A DNA stretch of 64,000 bases from Cricetomys ansorgei (GCA_026225945.1 JAMJFZ010002575.1:558001-622000); one strand, 5' to 3'; counted from the first letter of the stretch, positions 52,150 to 63,604 are shown. Numbers and translations are program-made. Notes: generated by a model from the letters alone, not told the origin.

Positions 52150-52720
52150 CAGCCTCGGGAGTCTGGGGGCAGGTTCAGGCTGTCACGAGGTGCATATCAA
52201 AGCTGGAGTTTAAAAACTGTACTGGGAATAGTGCAATTATCTCGCTTCACCACATTTCTCAGCCCCGACTGAGGTTTAATTAAAGCCAAGTAAAAACACA
52301 AAGTCGCCATTTCAGATATCACCCCACTGCATGCTGGTTAAAAAAAAAAAAAAAAAAAAAAAAAGGAAAGGAGAAAAAAAATCCTTTATCAGGGACTTAA
52401 ATTTTTTTCTGTGGGTATCTTCCGGCTCTGTTGGATATTATTCCTTCATAACAGTCCCTTTAAAGAAAAAATATATATTTAATATATATGTATAAAATGA
52501 GTTAATCCCCCATAATCTTCTTGAGTTGTACCTAAAACACAGTTTCTTGCAGGTGACCTTTTCAGAAGAGGCTGTTACTATGGCAACCGCATTGTTTGAT
52601 TCCGTCAAGAGAAAAATACTGCATGGAAATGTATTTAATTTTGCTTAATTTGATGCTGTATTTAACACTTGCACAGGCTGAAAAGAGAGAGGGGTTGGGA
52701 GGCAGGAGCCAGCTCGTCAG
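52150..52720. promoter_or_regulatory. Candidate conserved non-coding element containing an X-box
   Basis: Repeat-free apart from a 25-base A-run (52340-52364). Motif-dense: 'gtgcaattatctcgcttcacc', 'ggtttaattaaagccaag', 'ccctttatcagg'-like, 'ggatattattccttcataac', 'tgtatttaattttgcttaatttgatgctgtatttaac'. A near-perfect RFX palindrome lies at 52574-52587. Composition and motif density resemble deeply conserved enhancers. Conservation was not testable. Confidence 0.42.
52574..52587 (+). promoter_or_regulatory. RFX X-box palindrome
   Basis: GTTACTATGGCAAC matches the inverted-repeat X-box GTTRCCATGGYAAC at 13 of 14 positions (T for C at position 6). RFX proteins bind such sites as dimers. Occupancy is unknown. 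Confidence 0.5.
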
Positions 52721-53964
52721 GGCCAAGTTCATTGGTATCTTCTCCTGAACAGTCCAGGTACCATGCTTCACTGGGGGTCTGACCCTGGTATCCAGACAGG
52801 GGCTAGCTCTTCTCCCTGCTCCATCTTCAAGTATTCAGGGGAAAGCAGGTAGATCAGGCTCATGATATAGACCCTTAGATGGGTCTTACCTTAGATGGGT
52901 TTAACCGTTACTTTGGGATAGGCACAGCAAGTTGAATAAAAAGGTAGCAGGTGGCCATGATGCACTTTGGGTCACAAGTTTTGTTGCTTCTGTTTGGATA
53001 TGAGGCAATGGAATCCAAAGACCTCTCAGGTCTCTTTATCACTAAATCCATGCATCCTTGGGGATAAATATGTGTCCTCTAGTGGGATTTGGCCTTCATG
53101 GAAGCATTGCCGGGTACAGGATATTCAGTCAGTGATCCAACCATTTGATCAGCACAAGGCCAGTCTAGCTGATGCCACAGGCCAGTCTTAAAAGGTAGTC
53201 TCACCCACTGTGTTTCCTAGGTCACCTACTTGTTGCTATAGGTGTGACCACAAGCAAACATGGTGTTCCTAAAGCCAGAGAAGCTAGTATACTCCTTTCA
53301 GATGTCACTGGGAGTGATCGGAATGGAGTAAATATAATTTCCAGTGGTCCCTGTAAACTAGGTACATGTCCCTAGTGGGGTCCACTATGATGAGTACAAG
53401 GTTAAAATGGGCATAGCAACACTGTGTTCTCCTAGCTCAGCTAGTACCAACTTCTCCAGGTCTCTTGCTACTTCTGCCTTCCATAAACACACAGTGCATG
53501 CAAATTCTACATGTACCTCGGTTTTTAATAAACTTAATAACTGATGACCATAGACAAGTTATTTGACTTCTTTGCACCTCATATTATATGTGTCTGAAAG
53601 GATGCCTAAAGGCTTTCTTTCTTTGACATTCTCCTGATGTTATTACTACATCAATAACTAACATACTTCTAGGGGTGAGCTACCCACATCTTCCACCACC
53701 ACGTCATATATACTCTAGTTGGTCACTTCTTTTTCCCAGGTTTCCTGCTAAAGGCTCTACATCTCCATCACAAGCAGAAACCAGTGTCTTTAATCAGAGA
53801 TTTTTTTTTTTTTGTGCCTTTCAGAAAGGACCTAGCCTGCCTGAGTTGCCATCCGGACTGTACTACTCTCTTTCCTGGATTGTGCACCCCACACAATATA
53901 AACAGTCCATGCTGCGCCACATCCTATGCCCCCATACCTTCTGAAAAACTCAGCCCACTCTAAG
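52721..53964. other. Unassigned sequence
   Basis: No confident repeat or gene. A T-run lies at 53802-53813. Confidence 0.45.
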
Positions 53965-54056
53965 AGTTCCTGCCTCCTCCTTCTTTTTCCTCTCTGTCTC
54001 CTCCTCCTCCACTTCCTCTTCCTCCTCACCTCCTTCTTCTTTTCTTTTTTGCTTTA
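53965..54056. repeat. (CTC/CTT)n polypyrimidine tract
   Basis: 'ctcctccttctttttcctctctgtctcctcctcctccacttcctcttcctcctcacctccttcttcttttc'. The minus strand gives an Arg/Lys-rich frame (53832-54029) that is not a gene. Confidence 0.92.
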
Positions 54057-54189
54057 AATGAAACCCCACTCCAGCAGAAGCCCTTTCCAGTGATGACAGT
54101 TCTGTCTTCTAAAACCTTTGTACACCAGAACTTGGTGTGTGTCCCGCTTGGTCCATTGAAATGTCTACACTGTCTTTATATAGAGCTCA

Positions 54190-55160
54190 AATCTCACTTG
54201 GGCATTCATCATCAGCTCTCATAGTAGCCTTCCTGCATACTGCCATCCAAATCACCCTACTGCGCATTCCCCCCTCACTCATCCTGAATTTAACACCTAG
54301 GTCACTGACTCTTCTATCATTATTCATACTGTCATTGTCAGAGACGTCAGCGTCCATGAAAATGACCCGTCCAATGCCCCGCCCCCTTAATTTGGTTGAT
54401 ATCCTAGCTTCAGTGAAGTTTTGGTTCACTCCCATGGCCATTCCTTCCACTGTCACACTCATCCCTGAGGCACCTCCCTCTGAAAGTCCACCCTGGATAC
54501 CATTGCCGTATTTAGAGTACTTAGAGACAGCCCATCAATCCTTTGACCTTACTTTATTAAAAACTACCCCTTGGCTATCCATGTCTATCATTCCTTGAGT
54601 GCGTTGACTCCTCTCTTTATCCAGCTCAGAATGCATAATTTAATACACTAAAACTATCCCTTGTCAATAACTTGAGCTTCTTGCAGCTCGTTTTCCATTG
54701 TCCCGGCCTGGCAGAACTCCAATCCTGGTATCCCACCCACTTATTCAGGGCCTGCCCAGAACAGCTGAACACCGCTAGAGAAAAATGACACAAATTTGCT
54801 GACTAGAGTCACTACAACCATGACCACAAATCTCGTTCAACACTGTCAGAGGAACCTACTACACTTCCCCAGAAAATTCAATTTCCCAATCTCTGGGGAA
54901 GCCATCATACTTCCTACTCCCTCCCCAAGTTTCTAACATTTCCCTCCCCAACCCTATTTCCAGCTGATGACCTTGCAGTATATTTCATAGACAAAAAGGA
55001 TTTCTATGAGATGAGAACTACTTCATCCTCCCATCAATAACCTTTTTATTGCATCAACATCAGAACCAAAATACTCCGGCCATCTCACCCTCCAATCACA
55101 GTGGAACCTGTACAAGGTCTGCACTTCACTTGCTTTTCAACCCATTCTTCTTGCGATTTC
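54190..55160 (+). mobile_element. L2 LINE, endonuclease-to-RT part (5' half of an interrupted copy)
   Basis: Dead L2 (CR1 clade) non-LTR retrotransposon. At about 54340-54382 it reads V-R-D-V-S-V-H-E-N-D-P-S-N, matching the AP-endonuclease GDFNVH...DDPSN region. Later, 'gctgaacaccgctagagaaaaatgacac' and 'tttcaacactg'-type sequence, and 'gctgatgaccttgcagtatatttcatagac' at 54962, follow the inter-domain sequence. Frames are broken by many stops and indels. The 153-codon frame at 54137-54598 is the residue of the endonuclease part. Continues after the L1 at 55721. Confidence 0.85.
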
Positions 55161-55720
55161 AAAGACTTTTTAAAAAAATATTTTTTATTCCTAATTCTTT
55201 GAGAATCCCATACAATGTATTTTGAGCATACTTATACCTGGGCCTCCCTCCCCCAACTCCTCCCAGTCCCCAGATCTTTACCTCCCTATCGTGTCTTTTA
55301 AAAAAAAAATAATAACCCAATGACTCAATTTAGTGTTGCCCACATACTACTAGGTGGAGCACTAGCCACTAAAGTGAGATCAACCCACCAGGAGTCACAC
55401 CCTTAAAAGAAATGATTCTCCCTCCTCCGCAGCTCCTGAGTTAGGGGTAGGAGCTCAGGAACTGCTTTGTACTCCAGCCTGGTCAGAACGCTGACTAGGT
55501 CGATCTTTGCATGCCTTATATAGATAACTTCAGCTGCTGTGAGTTTGTGGATGCAGTGGTCTTATCACATCCAGAAGACGCTGTATTGTTCTGGTCCTCC
55601 CTAACTTCTGGCTCTTTCAATCTTTCTGCCCCGACAGCCTTGGGGAGGGAGTATGATGTACATAGCCTATTAATGGCTGAGATTTATTTTGACACTTTGA
55701 ATAAGGACTTTTTAGAAAAG
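55161..55720 (-). repeat. Rodent L1 (Lx-type) 3' UTR inserted in L2
   Basis: Reverse of rodent L1 3' UTR: 'gagaatcccatacaatgtattttgagcatacttatacctgggcctccctcccccaactcctcccag', 'cacatactactaggtggagc', 'cagctgctgtgagtttgtggatgcagtgg', 'tcacatccagaagacgctgtattgttctggtc', 'tctggctctttcaatctttctgcccc'. Duplicated target: aaagactttttaaaaa (55161-55176) and aaggactttttagaaaa (about 55703-55719). Confidence 0.9.
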
Positions 55721-57165
55721 CAACTCTTCTGTCTCTTTCTGTATTACTGTACCCTCCTGTTTGCATACAAACTAAACCTCCACATCGTTATCTACATAAG
55801 TGCTCCCTTAATTCTACCTCACCCCACTTTCTGACTTTGTTTGAGTTCCTTTTCCCAGCAAGCCTGTTCAAAGGTAGCACAATACTCTGTGTCCAGTTTC
55901 TCGGCTTTCTTTCTCTCCCCGACCCACTCTAGTCAGATTTCATTACCCATCCCTCCGCTGATGACCAGTTACCAAGGTGGTGAGCAACTCACCATGACAG
56001 AACAAGTAGTTAGCTCTGTCCTCGTCTTCATTTCCCAGCAGCGTTTGGCACAGGTGTTCAACTGCTACTTTTCAAAACCCTTTCTCCTCCAGGTTCTGCC
56101 GCCCCACTCGCTTGATTCTTCCCCTCGTTTATTGGCACTTCTTCTCAGTTACCTCTGTTGGCATGTTCTAAAAACACCAGAACCTCTTCCCTTCTTCATT
56201 GTCTCTCCCCACATGATCTTACCCAGTCCTGTTGCTTTAAATGCCTTCTCACACCCTTGTGTCTCTCAGCCTGGTATCTAGCTGTTCTTCTTTCCAGGTC
56301 CCAGATATGAGTATTCAACTTAGCATCCTGACCTAGGAATCTCGGAAGTATCCCAAACAAGATATTCAGACCTCTATACTTGGCTCAACTGAGCCTCCTC
56401 AACTAAGTGAAAAGTGCATTCTCCATCCAGTTAATAAAAGCCCAGAGTCAGCCTTAGGTCTTTTGTCATCCTTCCTCATCTTCCTCATCAGGTGGCCTTC
56501 CAGCTCTACTCCCACCATAAGTAGGAATTCAACAACGACGCTCTTCTTCACCGCCATGGCCAAGACCAAGGCAACGGGGCCTTCCGTCTGGTTACTAGAC
56601 ACCCACAGAGCCACAGCTGTGCTTCTACAGCAGGCAGCTCTCCTCAGCCATCTCGTCCAGTGGCTTCTGTTTCAAGTAGGCAAGGATCCTAATGTCTTTG
56701 CGTGGACCCCTAAAATCTTCTATATAGCCTCTCCTGCCTAGACCTAACTTCTCTTTTCTCCCTTTCTTGCCTAATAATTCCCTAGGCACACATTTCTGAA
56801 AATTTGCTCTTGTTTCTCCTTCAGCTTGAGATGCTCTTCCCTCCTCTCCATACACAGCTGCCACCTTCTCACCCATCACCTTCAATCCCTGCATCTCATC
56901 CTCAGAGAGCCTTTCCAATCCCCAACCTAGGCACTCTCCCACAGCATTTTCTTCACCACATGCATAAGACATATAGTTCTCTTATTTCTACATTTGTTTC
57001 CTTGTTTATTCTCTTTCCTCCTTTGCAGTTAGACTGTAAAATATCTAATGACTGGGTCTCTGTCTTGTTCAGCACTAGCCTCTACTTCTCCAAGAAAGCC
57101 ACGTACATAGTACCTGCTTACTATCTGTTGCCTGTTGCTTGGATGAAGCAATTTGTAGCTAGCTG
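55721..57165 (+). mobile_element. L2 LINE, RT and 3' end (3' half of the interrupted copy)
   Basis: Resumes the L2 at 54190: 'cccgacccactctagtcagatttcattacc' (RT), 'agcagcgtttggcacaggtgttcaactgc', 'catgatcttacccagtcctgttgctttaaatgcc' just before the catalytic YADD region (no longer readable), and 'atgagtattcaacttagcatcctgacc'. The 3' region follows with 'cctttccaatccccaacctagg' and 'gcagttagactgtaaaatatctaatgactgggtctctgtcttgttcagc'. Frames (120-146 codons) are fragments, and no intact RT remains. Confidence 0.88.
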
Positions 57166-57797
57166 AGTTCCAGTATTGGACTACCCTACAAGCAGCACAA
57201 AGCAAGAATTTCCTTTTATCCTAACATTCCCTACAGACTGTCATCCACCCTTCCAAGCCCTAGGGTACTTGAGGAAGCCTAACAGTCAAGAGAGCAATCA
57301 GGAGATCCACCACCCACAGAGTCTCCATCCAGATCTGGGTCAAGGTCTCTTTGCTATAGCCTTCAATCTACTCTCACTGTGTGGCTTGCTAGCAAATCCT
57401 CATCTACATTTTCAGTGTTGTGATTGCTGTACAATATGATTACTATTCTAACAAAAAATGAAAACAAGCCAGCAAACAGAAGGTCATGGTTTTATGGATC
57501 TCTGTCTGATAGAGCTCCAGGGCATGGGACCAATACCTGAGGGCATACAGCCCCACAGTGAGTCTCCACTCTGGGATCTAGTAAGGATATAGACTCTTTC
57601 TGGGAGGTAGTCTTCTAGGGTTTCCTTGCTACCACCCTAGAAACCTATAGAACACCCTCCCTTAAGAGATATACCTGCTCTAAGTCACATAGTGACAACT
57701 AGGTTTGGAAAGCAGGCCTCTAGGTCACAGGAAGGCATGGGGCTCATGCCTTCCTTGCTTTCAAAATCCTTTCTGTTGTAGAAATGTGATAGAAAAA
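57166..57797. other. Unassigned sequence
   Basis: No confident feature. 57675-57730 may be a MIR scrap (ctaagtcacatagtgacaactaggtttgg). Confidence 0.45.
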
Positions 57798-57948
57798 GCC
57801 AGGCATGGTGACAGACACCTGCAATCTTAGTACTTAGAAGGCCAAACCAGGAAGATCAGGAGTTCTAAGTCATCTCCAGCTACAAAGCACATTCTAGACT
57901 ACCTGGGCCACATAAGACCTTATCTTTAAAAGAAAAAAAAAAAAAAAA
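57798..57948 (+). repeat. B1-type SINE
   Basis: 'gccaggcatggtgacagacacctgcaatcttagtacttagaaggccaaaccaggaagatcaggagttc' to 'cctgggccacataagaccttatctttaaaag' with an A16 tail. An old PB1-like copy. Confidence 0.9.
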
Positions 57949-58101
57949 GCTCATGAGGCACTTTCTGTCACCATCTCTGCTTCTAGCCCCAGGCTGAGAA
58001 ATACTTTCTTTGTGCGTCTCTTGACAAAGGACAATGGGAGCCACATCTTGTCCTGAATTGCTGTTCCTCAACTCTTCCTATCCAGAGCTCCTTTCTTGCT
58101 G

Positions 58102-58126
58102 TGCCTGCCTGCCTGCCTGCCTGCCT
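58102..58126. repeat. (TGCC)n microsatellite
   Basis: Six TGCC units. Confidence 0.96.
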
Positions 58127-59614
58127 TTTCAGCTGTTTGCTCAGAAGCTGGGCTCTGTTTGCTGAGCCCTGATTCATTTTCATATTGCCTGGGATATGTT
58201 CAGCTCCTCCCCTGGGTTTTGGGGAGAACTTCAAGTGGCAAGAAGCACACTGGGCTGTCAAGGCAAACATTCACGATGGCCTGGGCCCCCATCTGGGGAA
58301 TCTGTCCACATTATCAGCTACCTCCTGACCTGCCTACTGCCTCTCATCTGGGCTTCTGGGATGCTGAGTGTGTTTTCAGGCAAACAAGCTGCAGCATCTC
58401 ATATCCAAGACTATAGCATGTAAGTGATGGCAGTGACATCTAGGACCTTTGGCCTAGCCTCTGTTAAAGGTTCCCAGCCTCACTGGGTCAGACTGGAGAA
58501 ACAAACAGGAGGTATGAGGCAGCCGGAATAGCCCCGTCCCTCACTCCTGGAAACTGGTTTCCTGAAGCACTGGTTCTTCACTGCTCCTTTGTTGAACACA
58601 CAAGGCCCTATACTAAAGGCTCTAAAAGCAGGGAACAATAAGAGAACACTCTGCAAAGAAAAGCTGAATTATCCCTGCATCCTTTTTAATTGACAGGATC
58701 CAAGCTTAAAACACACGCTCACTCTAGTTCCACCGGAGAACAAGACCTCGATCCCCAGCACTGTGGAGAAAGGGCACTCACCGGGGAAAATGGGCAGCTG
58801 AAGGAAGATGAGGTATAAAAGCAAGGCCTGAGCTTAAACTTTGACTGTCTCTTCACTTAAGTTGTGACTCAGTCACCTAAAACTGGGACAACAGAATCCA
58901 TCTGAGTTGAGGTGAACATTCCAAAGGATGTCATGTGCATGGTCTGGGCTTGGTAGTCAGTAAAGGGTTTTCTAGATTTTGATTTTTATTCATTATTAGA
59001 TCAAGCACTTAAGGATTCAGAACCAATCATACTGAGGCAGACTTACAGAAAGACCTGCAGAGCTGTCCTTACACTTTACTGTTCTCAGAGAGTCAGAGGT
59101 ATCAGTGTTTTTCTCTATTTGAAACAACCCTCCTTTCAAGCCTCCATTCAATTTGTATCAAATACTCTAGGACACCAGAGGCCTGCATTATTGGATATTT
59201 GTCGAGTTCAATATAAGGTACTCAGTGGCTCCAGGCTGATGATGTTCTCTGGTTTGTCACTGTAACACTTACTGGCTATGGCCCTGCCACTCCAGGCACT
59301 GGACTTTAGGAAAAGCAAGAACAGATTTTATTAACCAAGCCAAGGGACAGGAAGGTGATCTGTCACAGGGGATGTGGCAGAGGTGGCTTCCTATCAGAGC
59401 TCAGGCCTCGCCGTGGATTCTTTTGGAGTCAGGTCATTTCTCAGCTCTGTGTGCTGAGCAGAGCCAGGAAAAAGCTCTGAGCTCTGCGCTGAAGAGAGGC
59501 CCACAGAGGCCCACACTTTATAAGCCTTGTATTTTGGTTTCTTGAAAACATCATCAGTTTATGGCTATTTCTCTCTTACCATGATACTCACTGAAAGGCT
59601 CAATAGGACTGAAA
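58127..59614. other. Unassigned sequence
   Basis: No repeat or gene recognised. Overlapping frames at 57983-58423 are shadows of a low-information region. Confidence 0.45.
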
Positions 59615-59730
59615 CAGAACTGTCTGGAAGGAAGGGACCAAGTCTCCTTTGAAACCTAAGTGCCCAGCAAAGTGTCCTGAAATGTGGTATCTCCATAGTC
59701 AATTGGAATGAATGAGTGAAGCCAGCAATA
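59615..59730 (+). repeat. L2 3' end
   Basis: 'tggaaggaagggaccaagtctcctttgaaacctaagtgcccagcaaagtgtcctgaaatgtgg...gtcaattggaatgaatgagtg' follows L2 terminal order. Confidence 0.55.
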
Positions 59731-59892
59731 GGCTGAGAGATGAACCACATGAGTGTTCTGACTTGGATGGAAGCAGACCTGCACAGCAACCAGAAACAAA
59801 GGCCAGGGAGGTCCATTAACTAAAGAATTATGGAGGTCTGTGTCTATGCACTATTCAGGCTTGTCACAATTCATAGGGAGTTTGTTTGTTTT

Positions 59893-60082
59893 TAATTTAT
59901 GTATGTGTGCCTATGTGTGTGCACACATACATGGGTACCAGTGGAGGTCAGAAGTGGGAATTGCACCTTTTGCGGATGGACTTGCAGGTGTAAGCTATCT
60001 GATTGGGTATCAGGATCTGAAATTCAGTCCTCTAATAGGACAATCAACTCTCTTAACTGCTGAGCCATCTCTCTAGCCCCCA
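59893..60082 (-). repeat. B3-class SINE
   Basis: 'aatttatgtatgtgtgcctatgtgtgtgcacacatacatgggtaccagtggaggtcagaagtggg', 'gggtatcaggatctgaaattcag', 'caactctcttaactgctgagccatctctctagcccc'. Full length. Confidence 0.94.
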
Positions 60083-60524
60083 GAGAAAGATTCTGAATGT
60101 CTTATCAGATTGAAAATAGTGTACAAATGAGAGCTTGGTTTTAAAGGTAAGACAGAAGCATATTTTCTGAAAGCAGAGAAAATGACCAAGAGTACTAATA
60201 CAAAGCTTGAACATCTTCCCAATAAAGGAAGCCAGAGTGCATCCTAGATCCTGGGTAGGACCTAGTTCTGTGGCTGACCCTATAGACAGGAAACAGCAAG
60301 GGCAAGGGACGGAGAAGTCCTTCAGATGCCCATGCTACAAATCCCTAGACAGGATCATCAGCTCCCTTGAAAGGCTCAGAGGTGAAGCCAAAGAAGTGAT
60401 CCCTAGAGAATCTCAGGTCTCACCTCTAAGGCAACTGAAGTTCAGCATCTTTGATTCCAGCCAGGTGAAGGTGCCAGATATACCTGAAGACCTCTCAAGT
60501 CAGACATTAACCTCTCTCTGCAAT
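60083..60524. other. Unassigned sequence
   Basis: No repeat recognised. The 110-codon frame at 60207-60539 has no recognisable domain and no promoter or splice context that I trust. Confidence 0.45.
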
Positions 60525-60602
60525 AGACAGGCATTGTAGTACATGCCACCTAAAATCCCAGCATCTGAGAGGATCAGAAATTCAGGTCAGACTCAGCTAT
60601 AC
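60525..60602 (+). repeat. B1 fragment, first of a head-to-tail pair
   Basis: 'gacaggcattgtagtacatgccacctaaaatcccagcatctgagaggatcagaaattcaggtcagactcagctatacaag' is a truncated 7SL-derived copy. Confidence 0.72.
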
Positions 60603-60605
60603 AAG

Positions 60606-60770
60606 TCAGCCAGGGCACGGTTGTAATGGTACAGGTTTTTTATCCCAGCACTCATAAGGCAGAGGTAGATGGTGTCAATGAGTTCAAGGCTAGCCTGGTC
60701 TACAAAGCAAGCGCAATGAGACTCTGTCTCAAAACAAAACAAACAAATGAACAAAAAAACCAAGGCAAAA
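60606..60770 (+). repeat. B1 SINE, second of the pair
   Basis: 'cagccagggcacggttgtaatggtacaggttttttatcccagcactcataaggcagaggtagatggtgtcaatgagttcaaggctagcctggtctacaaagc' to 'gactctgtctcaaaac' with an AAAC-rich tail. Confidence 0.92.
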
Positions 60771-61534
60771 AAGCAACAGTGAAATGAACACAAGCCCAGC
60801 ACCAAGAATCCAAGTCCAGGAAGGAATAAGGTACTAATTTTGAGTCCCACATTTCTTCCTATCACCTTATTTTTGGAGACATGAAACTCACATTTGTTTT
60901 AATTCCATCCTCAGTGAAGTTATAACAGACTGCAATTTATTAACTGCAAAAGACTTTTTCCAAGTCGTGAGTTGTCCCTCATTATTCTCTGCCACATGAA
61001 AAAATTATCAGGAATCTGGGCCACAAGTGGATGGATAGCTTTTAAGCTTGAGAACACACACTGAATGATACCAGGCCTGGGGACACTTACAGAAGATAGT
61101 CAAAAGGGAGGAAAGGCTAGAAAATGCCATATTCAAACTGAAATAAAAACCCTCAAAGCCTGGCCCCGGAGGTGACTCATGGTGAAATATGTCATGGTAG
61201 ATTCAACGGTTTTCCCAAAGAAACTCCCCCTGACTGCAGAGGGAGGACCACACTGGAGCCAGGAGAGAAGATGTGGATACAAGTCATATGGTTTTCAAGA
61301 TCCCTCCCAGGGAAGAGTGGGTGGCGGTAGCTGTAGTGTTATTGGCAAGGTTGTGGTCCACGGGGATCCATAAAACCAGGAACACTGAGTTATTCAAATA
61401 TTAGCCAGGATTTCTTAAAACCCAGGGGCGGAGCTGCACTGATAGATTCCTTAAGATAGCCAGGAAGTATGTTTGACTGGAAAGGGTACTGAGCAGAAGC
61501 AACGGTAAAATATTCAGGAACTGCATATTCTCTT
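60771..61534. other. Unassigned sequence
   Basis: No repeat or gene recognised. Confidence 0.5.
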
Positions 61535-61640
61535 CTCCACCCCCATCTCATTTGTTGTTATAGTTCCAGTACTCACCACAATGCCCAGCACACGTACAAC
61601 ACTCAATAAATATTTGTTAAATGAATACATGCATGAAACT
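61535..61640 (+). repeat. L2 3' end
   Basis: 'ttccagtactcaccacaatgcccagcacacgtacaacactcaataaatatttgttaaatgaatacatgcatg' is a clear L2 terminus. Confidence 0.82.
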
Positions 61641-61954
61641 CAACTCTAGGAAACTATTTGCTATCGCACCCCCAAGCCAGGCCTTTGTGAGGACCCATTA
61701 GGATTCCAAGGGCATGATCTATTCCCATGAAGCTGTCCCAAAGGGCCCACATCTGAATGCCAGCCGCCTTGCAGATGCGTGCCATCAAATGCACTTGAAG
61801 GGACCCAGAACACCCTTGCCTGCCATAATAGAGAAGACAGAAATGAATTCCTGCCTTGCTTCCACAGACTCACTTCCAGCCCCACTCCCGCTAGACAACT
61901 GATGCCATCCACTTCCATCAATCAATTGAATATAAGTGAAAAAAAAAAAAAAAA
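61641..61954. other. Unassigned sequence ending in an A-run
   Basis: No repeat recognised. A 16-17-base A-run at 61938-61954. Confidence 0.5.
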
Positions 61955-62200
61955 CCAAGAGTCCAAGGGCCTTCGATGTGGGAGATTCTGTTGTACCTGT
62001 GCAAGTGTTAGCAGTCAGGCTGGATTCCCAGCCCTGGCGTTAATTGTAGCCTGTGTGCTATGATTGGAATTAAATGACATGCCAAATTAAAGAGTTATTT
62101 TTTCTAATAAATATTTTGCATAGGATGTGTTTATAATGGCATTAATTATTTATGCTGCCATATAGAGAATGCATAAATATAAAGAGAGAGAGAGAGATCA
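61955..62200. promoter_or_regulatory. Candidate conserved non-coding element
   Basis: Repeat-free AT-core block: 'ggcgttaattgtagcctg', 'gctatgattggaattaaatgacatgcc', 'ttctaataaatattttgcatagg' (MEF2/POU-like), 'ggcattaattatttatgctgccatatagag', then a short GAGA tract at 62182-62199. Composition is typical of developmental enhancers. Conservation was not testable. Confidence 0.4.
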
Positions 62201-63516
62201 GACGGTTCCTGTAGGAGAAATAAAATGAAAATTTCCATCAGGATGATGAATACCTGCATTCTAACTTTGGGCTAGGCCTGGGGGGAGGCAGGAAGACAGG
62301 GACATCTTGAGAACAAATCTGACAAGTGTTATGGAGGCTTTTGAGGGAGGAATATGTTAAAAATGAAAGTGAGTACAGAAAGTTTAAATATTTAATAACT
62401 GCATCAATTCTAATTCACACTTTCTTTATTTTTCAGATTAAAAATTTACGAGAATTTCCCGTCTCTTTCATCCTTCTCCTCCCATGGGGCACTTGGCGGT
62501 CACTGTGCCAGGGACCGTCTTTAGCAGCATTTGGGTCACAAAGGGAACAAGGACAGTAGCTCCCCCCACAGCACACACACACCTGCTGTGAAACTGGCCC
62601 CATCCCTAACTCCCCTCTGGAAAGCTACTGTTGTTGCATTTCTGGTGCCAGAATGACTGATGGGGCCAAGGGCCATTTCCTGGCCTCCAGCCTGCCCCAA
62701 GAAGACCATGGAATCCTGAGACGATACACCCAAGGTGTGCACTTAAAGTCCTGAGCTGGAGGGAACATGCTTAGATACACACTGAACTGAGGACTCCTCC
62801 CAGCAAGAAGCTTTTTTGTCACATGCAGCCAGGAGACCCCACTGTCCCCACCAGTGTTTTTATTCTAAAGCTCCCAAGTCAGTTTTATAGGCTGTCCTGT
62901 TGCCACAAGCCGGTGTTGACCTGGATGCAAGGGAGAAGCAGCTTTTCATGCGGGAACAGTGACTTCTGCATTAACGCTGCTCCCAGCTTCTGCCCCTGCT
63001 CTGATCTAGGGAACCCAGTGAGCAAAACCACAAGGCATTAACAAACAAAACATACATCTGAATTCCTTTACAAAGCACTTTCCCACACACCTTAGACCAC
63101 AGAGTCAAACTTTCATTTTACACAGACAGTAGTACCCCATGTTCCAGAGAGTCCCTATCTCAATTTGAATTCCTTCCGCTGTCCCCATGTGGCTGGATAT
63201 ACAGCTTAAGGCCCCCAAAACACCAGGTAGTGAAGGAGAAGAGAAACTGGATTGAGTACAGTTAGTTAACTATACTCCTTGACTTCAGAATTACTTTGTG
63301 TTGGGGTTCCAAACTGTCAGAACCATGTGGGGATAAGTAGCCTGGAGGCCCCATGTCCTCCCCTCCACCTTTCCCTCAGAGACTCTGGCTTGACTTTGGG
63401 CCTAGAGAGTCAAAGAGAAGCATTTTGAGAAAGTTGTCGCAAAGTCTTAACAGCTCTCCCACCCTTAGGCTTTGAATTGCTCTGTCTTTCTCTCTTTCCA
63501 CTCTCATTCACAGCAA
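62201..63516. other. Unassigned sequence
   Basis: No confident repeat or gene. Opposed short frames at 62536-63041 lack domains. Confidence 0.45.
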
Positions 63517-63553
63517 CCCCCCCCCCAAACACATACACACACACACACACACA
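63517..63553. repeat. Poly(C) run and (CA)n microsatellite
   Basis: About ten C followed by an 11-unit CA array with one TA interruption. Confidence 0.95.
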
Positions 63554-63604
63554 TCACTTACCACAGATTTCTGCCCAGAACACCTTCATAAATAATACTG
63601 ATTA

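Noticed and set aside
53832..54029. Arg/Lys-rich minus-strand frame resembling a basic nuclear protein
   Set aside because: It is the complement of a CTC/CTT polypyrimidine tract.
54380..54400. CpG/GC-box-like 'ccccgcccccttaa' as a promoter
   Set aside because: It is a single GC box inside decayed L2 sequence with no CpG island.
54137..54598. 153-codon plus frame that could look like a gene
   Set aside because: It is a shifted remnant of the L2 endonuclease region. The true L2 frame around 54340 is broken.
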